A DNA stretch of 64,000 nucleotides from positions 1 to 64,000 of the forward strand of contig NZ_JACKXD010000002.1 in assembly GCF_014212355.1 (NCBI RefSeq), given 5' to 3'. The position numbers were made by a program, and so were the translations under genes. The number at the start of each line of letters is the position of its first letter. Positions within the stretch are counted from its first letter, which is position 1. Positions 58,830 to 64,000 of this stretch are shown here, piece after piece. The notes beneath the pieces are model-generated. The model was not told the origin of the DNA. It did no database searches and saw only the letters and a list, made by a program, of their open reading frames with translations. The DNA is from Halobellus ruber. GTDB taxonomy: Archaea; Halobacteriota; Halobacteria; Halobacteriales; Haloferacaceae.

Positions 58830-60038
58830 TTATTCCTTTTCGGTCTCGACGGCCCGCTCGTCGTCCGTCCCCTCGTCGCCGTCGACGGGGGCGCCGTCAG
58901 TCCCCGGCGCGACGTCGGTCTCGGGAACGGTGGCCTCGCCGTGGTCGACGTCCTCGACGACCTCGTCGGGGTTCTGGATGTCGACGCCGCCGCCCTGTTT
59001 GATGGCTTCGGCCTCCTGTTCGAGCTCCTCGACGTCCATCTCGGTCGCGGCGTCGATCTGGCCGAGGATCTCCTCGATGTCGTCGAGCCCCAGGAGTTCC
59101 CGGGTCTCCGCGTCGAACTCCAGGCTGTCGAGCCCGGCGGACTCCTGGACGTCGGAGTCGGTCAGCTGCCGGCCGTACCGCCCGAGCAGGCTGGTGAGCT
59201 CCTGGGGGAGGACGAACGTCGTCGACTCGCCCTCGCCGATGGTCTCTAAGCTCTCCATCCCGCGTTCGATGATCGCGCGCTCGCCCATCGACTCCGCGGA
59301 CTTCGCCCGCAGCACCGTGGATATCGCGTCACCCTGCGCTTCGAGGATCTGGCTCTGCTTTTCACCCTGCGCGCGGATGATGTTCGACTGCTTTTCACCT
59401 TCGGCTTCCTCGACCGCGGAGCGGCGTTCACCCTGGGCTTCGAGGATCATCGCGCGGCGGCGGCGCTCGGCGGAGGTCTGCTGCTCCATCGCCTGCTGGA
59501 CGTCCTTGGAGGGGTTGACCTCGCGGACCTCCACGCTCTCGACGCGGACGCCCCACTCGTCGGTGGGCTCGTCGAGTTCCCGGCGGATCCGCCCGTTGAT
59601 CTCCTGGCGCTTGTTGAGGGTGTCGTCGAGTTCCATATCGCCGATGACGGCCCGGAGCGTGGTCTGTGCGAGGTTCGAGACCGCGCGCTTGTAGTCGTCG
59701 ACCTCGAGGAACGCCTTCTTCGCGTCCATCACCTTGATGTAGACGACCGCGTCGGCGGTCACGGGCGAGTTGTCGCGGGTGATCGCCTCCTGGCGGGGCA
59801 CGTCCAGCGTCTGGGTCCGCATATCGAACGGGTACGTCCGGGAGACAAAGGGGGGGATGAAGTTGATCCCCGGCTCCAGCAGCTTCCGGTACTCGCCGAA
59901 GACCGTCAGCGCCTCCTTCTCGTAGGCGTCGACGATCTCGACCATCTGGTAGACGGTAACGACTGCGAGGAGGAGTACGAGGAGCCCGATCGTCGGGATC
60001 CCGAGTCCGAGCTGTAGCGAAACGGGACCAGATACCAT
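58830..60038 (-). CDS. SPFH domain (stomatin/HflK-like) membrane protein
   Basis: A 402-aa protein. One N-terminal membrane helix (~10-35), then the SPFH/Band 7 domain (VFGEYRKLLEPGINFIPPFVSRTYPFDMRTQTLDVPRQEAITRDNSPVTADAVVYIKV ... WGVRVESVEVREVNPSKDVQQAM), a long charged coiled coil with repeated EAQGE and RAQGE units (~200-260) and an acidic tail. It oligomerises into membrane scaffolds. It lies 58 nt downstream of nfeD on the same strand, the standard pair. Confidence 0.93.
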   Translation of the reverse strand: MVSGPVSLQLGLGIPTIGLLVLLLAVVTVYQMVEIVDAYEKEALTVFGEYRKLLEPGINFIPPFVSRTYPFDMRTQTLDVPRQEAITRDNSPVTADAVVYIKVMDAKKAFLEVDDYKRAVSNLAQTTLRAVIGDMELDDTLNKRQEINGRIRRELDEPTDEWGVRVESVEVREVNPSKDVQQAMEQQTSAERRRRAMILEAQGERRSAVEEAEGEKQSNIIRAQGEKQSQILEAQGDAISTVLRAKSAESMGERAIIERGMESLETIGEGESTTFVLPQELTSLLGRYGRQLTDSDVQESAGLDSLEFDAETRELLGLDDIEEILGQIDAATEMDVEELEQEAEAIKQGGGVDIQNPDEVVEDVDHGEATVPETDVAPGTDGAPVDGDEGTDDERAVETEKE

Positions 60039-60096
60039 ACGAAGCGTTGGGGTGTCGCGTTCATAAGGGTTGGCCCGGGGGCAGTCCGCGCCCGAC

Positions 60097-60762
60097 TCAG
60101 ACCCGTTCGGTCTCGGTTTCGGCGTCCTCCTCGGCGTTCCGCGACTGATCCTCGTCTTCGGCCCCCGCCGTCGGGGTGTCGTCGGCCTCCGTTCCGGACC
60201 CGCCGGAGGCTTCGTCCGGTTCGGCCGCCGCCCGCCCCGCATCGAGTTTTCGGTCGATGTCGTCGTAGGCTCCCGACATCGACTCCACGGTCACGACGTT
60301 GCCGCCTCCGGGGTCGACGACCATCACTTCGGTTCCTTCGGGGATCTCGCCGTCGACCGACCGCGCGGAGTACAACGGATTGAACCCGCCCTGGTCGAGT
60401 TTGACCTCGCCCTCGGTGGGCGTGACCCGCTCTGTCACCCGGCCGGTCCGGCCGCGGAGGCTGGTGGAGTCGCTGGTCCGGCCGGTCCCCTTCCCGCCGT
60501 AGACGTCGAGTTCCCGGTACCCGTACAGCGCGAGTGCGCCGAAAACCAACACGAACACGCCGAGGACGAGCGGGGACGCCAGGGGTCCAAGCACGAGCCC
60601 CACCAGCCCGGCGGCGAGCAGCGCGACCCCGAGCACGATGAAGTGCGCGCCCGGCGCGAGCGCTTCGAGCACGCCGAGCCCGAGCCCCGCGGCGACGAGG
60701 ACGAGCGGCAGCGTCCCCGGCGGGACGGAGAGCTGGATGGCGACAACGGACGGTTCGAGCAT
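60097..60762 (-). CDS. NfeD family membrane protein
   Basis: A 221-aa protein with four to five N-terminal membrane segments (~10-85) and an NfeD OB-fold domain (~100-160: GRTGRVTERVTPTEGEVKLDQGGFNPLYSARSVDGEIPEGTEVMVVDPGGGNVVTVE). The tail is acidic. It works with the SPFH protein encoded just downstream. ATG 60762. Confidence 0.88.
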   Translation of the reverse strand: MLEPSVVAIQLSVPPGTLPLVLVAAGLGLGVLEALAPGAHFIVLGVALLAAGLVGLVLGPLASPLVLGVFVLVFGALALYGYRELDVYGGKGTGRTSDSTSLRGRTGRVTERVTPTEGEVKLDQGGFNPLYSARSVDGEIPEGTEVMVVDPGGGNVVTVESMSGAYDDIDRKLDAGRAAAEPDEASGGSGTEADDTPTAGAEDEDQSRNAEEDAETETERV

Positions 60763-60786
60763 ACGTTACGTAGGACTGTCGGACGA

Positions 60787-62538
60787 TTAAGGGTTGTCAC
60801 GCTCCGGGGCCGACGTCCCCGGCGTCGCGGTCCCCTCCCCGGCCTCCCGAGTCGCGTCGGCATCCGCGGCGTCGGGCAGCGTCAGCCGGACGGTCGTTCC
60901 GGCCTCCGAGACCTCGAAGTCGACGGTCCCCCCGAGGGAGGCGACGCCCCACTTCACGATCCACAGCCCCAGCCCGCTGCCGTGTTCGAGCGCGGTCTCC
61001 TCGGTGGCGTCGAGCACGTCGAGCTCGTGGGCGGGCACGCCCGGACCGTCGTCCTCGATCTCGAACCCCACGTGCCCGGGGTCGGCCTCGACCGTCCGGA
61101 CGGTCACGACCGGCGTGTCGGCGTCGTTGTGTACTACGCCGTTCCCGATGAGGTTCTCGAGGACGACCGCGAACACCGACGCGTCGGTCCGCACGGAGAG
61201 CTCCGCCGGCACCTCGATCCCGATCTCGGCGTCGGTCTCGGCCAGCAGGTCGTCGCGGATGTCTTCGAGGAGCGGTTCGACCGCAACCGTGGCGACGCTG
61301 CCCGCCTCGCCCCCCATCGCGCTCTCGATGGTCCGGGCCTTCTCGCCGAGTTCGACCACCCCCGCGGTCTTCCGTTCGGCGGTCTCCAGCATCCCCCGGA
61401 GGTCGGCGTCGTCGACGCGGCCGATCGCGATGTCCAGATAGCCCTGGACGACGTTCAGATCGTTTCTGAGGTTGTGCCGGAGCACCCTGTTGAGCACCGC
61501 CAGCCGCTGTTCCCGCCGGCGTTCCGCGGTGATGTCCTGCAGTACGACGGTGTTGCCGACGGCGGTGCCGCCGGCGGTTTCGAGCGCCGCCGTCGTGACG
61601 GCGTAGGTCCGCTCCGTTCCGTCGACCGTCCGGGTCACGGTCCCGCCGCTCGCCGCCGGGTCGATGTCGGGTGCGTGCTCGGCGAGCCGGCCGCCCAGGG
61701 CCGTTCCGGCCGGGAGCCCGAGCACCCGCGTCGCCTCGTCGTTGTGTTCGATGATCCGCTCCCCGGCGTCGACGATCACGACCGCGGTCCCGAGGCTGTC
61801 GATCGCGCCGCGGTCGGCGATCCGGCGGGCGGCGGGAACCATCTCGAACATATCCCGCGAGAAGAAGGCGTACATATCGAACGCCAGGTGGATCGGGAAG
61901 AGCAAGGGCGTCAGGTTCAGCGGCGGCGTGGCCCCGACCTCCGCGAGCCACAGCAGGAAGGGCAGGCCCGGGAAGATCGGCGAGATCGCGATCGCCGCCG
62001 CCTGCGTGCGGTAGAGCGGCCCGTAGCTGAACACCGTATCCGCCAGCAGGAACGACGCGACCCCGATCATCGCGATGAACCCCGCGGCGTTCACGAACAG
62101 CCACGGCTGGTGGGCGTAGGTCACTGTCGCCAGCCCGAAGACGGGCTCGATCCGGTAGTTGGTCCAGGCGATCCCGTGGATCGGGTTGGTGACGACAACG
62201 ACCGTGTGGAGGATCTGTAGCCCGACGACCGCCCCCATCGCCTTCGAGCGCAGTAGCTCGCTCCGGCCGGTGTACTCCAGGGCAAAGGCGAGGAAGAACA
62301 CGCCGATGAAGTTGATCGCGAGCCAGATCGGCACCTCGAAGGCGTACCTGAGCGTCGGATCGAAGACGAACAGCGCGACGCCGTAGGCGAGCGCCCACAG
62401 CGCTTCACACCCGATCGTCGCGATGAAGAAGCGCCCGCCGAGCCGGTCCCGGTACGGCCAGAGGTACCCGATAAATCCGACCGAGACGATCCCGGACGCG
62501 ATCGAGGCGGCGGCGAGCCACGGGATCGACTGAAACAC
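60787..62538 (-). CDS. Sensor histidine kinase with N-terminal 7TM domain
   Basis: A 583-aa kinase. Seven membrane helices (~1-215), a PAS domain (~240-350, GTAVVIVDAGERIIEHNDEATRVLG), HisKA with LRHNLRNDLNVVQGYLDIA (phosphoacceptor His) and HATPase with VLENLIGNGVVHND, IEDDGPGVP and HGSGLGLWIV. Start GTG 62538. No response regulator is adjacent, which is common in haloarchaea. Its gene ends 25 nt before nfeD. Confidence 0.92.
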   Translation of the reverse strand: MFQSIPWLAAASIASGIVSVGFIGYLWPYRDRLGGRFFIATIGCEALWALAYGVALFVFDPTLRYAFEVPIWLAINFIGVFFLAFALEYTGRSELLRSKAMGAVVGLQILHTVVVVTNPIHGIAWTNYRIEPVFGLATVTYAHQPWLFVNAAGFIAMIGVASFLLADTVFSYGPLYRTQAAAIAISPIFPGLPFLLWLAEVGATPPLNLTPLLFPIHLAFDMYAFFSRDMFEMVPAARRIADRGAIDSLGTAVVIVDAGERIIEHNDEATRVLGLPAGTALGGRLAEHAPDIDPAASGGTVTRTVDGTERTYAVTTAALETAGGTAVGNTVVLQDITAERRREQRLAVLNRVLRHNLRNDLNVVQGYLDIAIGRVDDADLRGMLETAERKTAGVVELGEKARTIESAMGGEAGSVATVAVEPLLEDIRDDLLAETDAEIGIEVPAELSVRTDASVFAVVLENLIGNGVVHNDADTPVVTVRTVEADPGHVGFEIEDDGPGVPAHELDVLDATEETALEHGSGLGLWIVKWGVASLGGTVDFEVSEAGTTVRLTLPDAADADATREAGEGTATPGTSAPERDNP

Positions 62539-62611
62539 GGGTGTCCGGGGAAAAGCCCCTCGCCGTCAAAAAACTCCGGTAAGGCGGCACGTCCCCGCGC
62601 AGTACCGCAGG

Positions 62612-63766
62612 TCAGCCGCCGTCGACGGTCGCTTCGGGGGTCACAGTGTCGTCGCGGACGAACCTGACCTTCGCCTCGCTGTCGAGGACGACGGTGACGC
62701 TCCCGGCCTCGGCGGGCACCGCGAACACCGTCCAGACCTCGCGGCTGTCGCCCGGCGCGAACAGCCCGGCGCTCGGGAAGCCGGTCACGCCGTCCAGGGG
62801 CTGGTGGCCGTACCGCGTCCCCGCGACGTCGGCCGCCAGCGCGGACTGTTCGAGCTGGACCGGCTCGTCGCCGCCGTTCGTCACGTTCATCCTGACGAGG
62901 ACGAACGTCTTGCCCTCCGGGGCGTCGTAGGTCGTCCCGTTGACCGCGATCGAGTCGGTCGCCCGCGCGTTCCACCTGACGTCGACGGTGGCGTTCGCCG
63001 CGTCCGCCGTCGAGACTGCCGACACCTCGGGGCCGGCGTCGCCGCCGCCCGAGACCGGACCGGCGCCCCCGAGCCCGACCGCCGGGCCCACCGTCGCGCC
63101 GAGGACGAACGCCACTATCAGCGTGATCGCGATCGCGATTGCCGGCACCGGCCGCGCGGCGTACTTCCGGGCGCCGGCGAGGATACCCAACCCGTCGGGC
63201 GACGGCGACGACGGCGCGGGGTCGTCGGCCGGCGACGACCCGCCGGACCCGGCGTGCGTGTCGGTCCCGCCGACCGGAAGCAGCCCGTACACCGCGGCGC
63301 CGAGTTTCGCGGGCGAGGGGACGCCGGAGACGATCGATGCCGGGATGGGGACGCCGAGGTCGCGGAGCCGGCCGACCATCCCGCCGGCCCCGGTGAAGCG
63401 GGCCAGTACCTCCTCCAGGTCGCCCTCCGCGACGGTATCGGCGAGCGTCGACCGGTCGAGGAGGTGGACGCCGCGCTCGGCGGCCACCCGCTCTGCGCCC
63501 TCGGCGAACGCCCCCTGGGTCGCCACGACCGCGACGTCGATCCCCTTCGTCCGGCAGAACTGCACGAACTGCTTCAGGTGGCGTTCCGTCACCGTCGCGG
63601 TCGTCGTCGGGAAGGCGTAGATGACGCCGCGCTTCCCGTCCGGCCGCTTTCCGGTCACGAAGTACGTCTCGTCGGAGCGCTCCCGGACCGAGGTCTGCCA
63701 CCCGCGTTCGTCCCACAGCGCCGACAGGAACGCCACGAAATCCTCGGGGTCGAGTTCGGGGATCAC
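62612..63766 (-). CDS. Membrane protein with inactive Mrr-like domain and extracellular DUF4352-type domain
   Basis: A 384-aa protein. Residues ~1-120 resemble a restriction-endonuclease (Mrr-like) fold: PEDFVAFLSALWDERGWQTSVR, then IDVAVVATQGAFAEGAERVAAERGVHLLDRSTLAD. The expected Q-x-K strand is replaced by IYAFPTT, so nuclease activity is unlikely. After a Pro/Ser/Gly linker comes one membrane helix (~215-240). The outer domain (VDVRWNARATDSIAVNGTTYDAPEGKTFVLVRMNVTNGGDEPVQL) is a DUF4352-like beta sandwich. The GTG start overlaps the stop of the upstream surface-protein gene. Confidence 0.75.
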   Translation of the reverse strand: MIPELDPEDFVAFLSALWDERGWQTSVRERSDETYFVTGKRPDGKRGVIYAFPTTTATVTERHLKQFVQFCRTKGIDVAVVATQGAFAEGAERVAAERGVHLLDRSTLADTVAEGDLEEVLARFTGAGGMVGRLRDLGVPIPASIVSGVPSPAKLGAAVYGLLPVGGTDTHAGSGGSSPADDPAPSSPSPDGLGILAGARKYAARPVPAIAIAITLIVAFVLGATVGPAVGLGGAGPVSGGGDAGPEVSAVSTADAANATVDVRWNARATDSIAVNGTTYDAPEGKTFVLVRMNVTNGGDEPVQLEQSALAADVAGTRYGHQPLDGVTGFPSAGLFAPGDSREVWTVFAVPAEAGSVTVVLDSEAKVRFVRDDTVTPEATVDGG

Positions 63767-64000
63767 GACGACTCACCCCGCCGTGCGAACAGCGCGGCAG
63801 CGGCGAGAAGCGCCACGACGGCGACAGCCGGCGACAGCGGCAGGGTGGACTGTGTCGCCCCCGACGGCGGCAGCGGCGTCCGGGTCGCAACGGGGTAGGG
63901 GGTCGCTGTCGGTGTCCGCGTCGCGGTCGCGGTGGCAGTCGCGGTCGTCTCCGTTGCGGCGGGCGTTTCAGTCGGCTCCGGCGGGAAGTCAACGACCGCG
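63763..64000 (-). CDS. C-terminal end of a secreted surface protein (runs off the window)
   Basis: 78 codons are visible before the stop TGA at 63763-63765. They encode a Thr/Pro/Ala-rich stalk (EPTETPAATETTATATATAT), then PLSPAVAVVALLAAAALFARRGESS, a single membrane anchor with basic residues after it. This is the usual end of a haloarchaeal cell-surface protein, possibly a relaxed CTERM sorting signal. It overlaps the Mrr-like gene by 4 nt (GTGA). The N-terminal domains lie outside the window, so function is unknown. Confidence 0.75.
   Translation of the reverse strand, partial: AVVDFPPEPTETPAATETTATATATATRTPTATPYPVATRTPLPPSGATQSTLPLSPAVAVVALLAAAALFARRGESS

Noticed and set aside
60070-62220. 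A 716-codon plus-strand frame opposite nfeD and the histidine kinase
   Set aside because: Shadow frame. The minus strand encodes complete NfeD and kinase domains there.
62612-63766. Active restriction system
   Set aside because: The Mrr-like domain lacks QxK and no methyltransferase or specificity gene adjoins it.
1-64000. CRISPR array or prophage
   Set aside because: No regularly spaced repeats, cas genes or phage structural genes were seen. The integrase relic alone does not make a prophage.

Overview
The window is chromosomal DNA from a halophilic archaeon (class Halobacteria). Genes are GC-rich and encode strongly acidic proteins. Start codons often overlap the preceding stop (GTGA, ATGA or TGATG), and TATA-like boxes lie about 25-30 nt before several leaderless starts. 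The gene set is archaeal: SRP19, Gar1, RNase P proteins Rpp30 and Pop5, proteasome alpha, TFB, 3-dehydroquinate synthase II, presenilin-type protease, NreA, Tat lipoproteins and a PGF-CTERM-like surface protein. I cannot assign a genus. No rRNA, tRNA, CRISPR array or origin was recognised.

1-5.8 kb is accessory DNA. A short cupin gene and a tyrosine-recombinase gene broken by an in-frame amber codon are followed by a compact sulfur cluster. One arm (minus) has an HTH regulator, two half-size YeeE/YedE membrane proteins and a rhodanese-metallo-beta-lactamase fusion. The divergent arm (plus) has TusA, DsrE2-like and DUF2270 genes. A near-perfect palindrome sits in the shared promoter region.

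6-34.9 kb is mostly core genome: Rsm22-like methyltransferase and TyrA; an M24 peptidase; srp19-gar1 and a presenilin-like protease; a contiguous diaminopimelate/lysine operon dapA-dapB-dapD-lysA-dapF-dapE; RNase P component 3, a methyltransferase, RNase P component 2 and psmA; an MFS transporter; NRDE, Usp, NreA, TRAM and radical-SAM genes; and 3-dehydroquinate synthase II. Two wrecks lie inside it. One is a Tat-exported beta-helix gene split by a 78-bp palindromic element with a 3-bp target duplication. The other is a decayed histidine kinase.

35-52.3 kb is a carbohydrate island with long AT-rich spacers. It holds a D-galactonate-dehydratase pseudogene, an SDR, a rhamnulokinase-like kinase, a class II aldolase, a class I aldolase, a DeoR/GlpR regulator, two zinc alcohol/polyol dehydrogenases, another SDR, a complete sugar ABC importer (binding protein, two permeases, ATPase) and a PfkB-like kinase. 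The block with the transporter (42.7-51.8 kb) is bracketed by two diverged copies of a cruciform repeat in the same orientation. The logic is uptake of a sugar or polyol, oxidation by dehydrogenases, phosphorylation and aldol cleavage; the substrate cannot be read from sequence.

52.4-64 kb returns to core-like genes: TFB, a cobalamin-type binding protein, an inosine/xanthosine triphosphatase, a glycosyltransferase-flippase fusion, small HTH proteins, an SPFH/NfeD pair, a 7TM histidine kinase and a membrane protein with an Mrr-like domain that lacks the QxK motif. The window ends inside a surface-protein gene.
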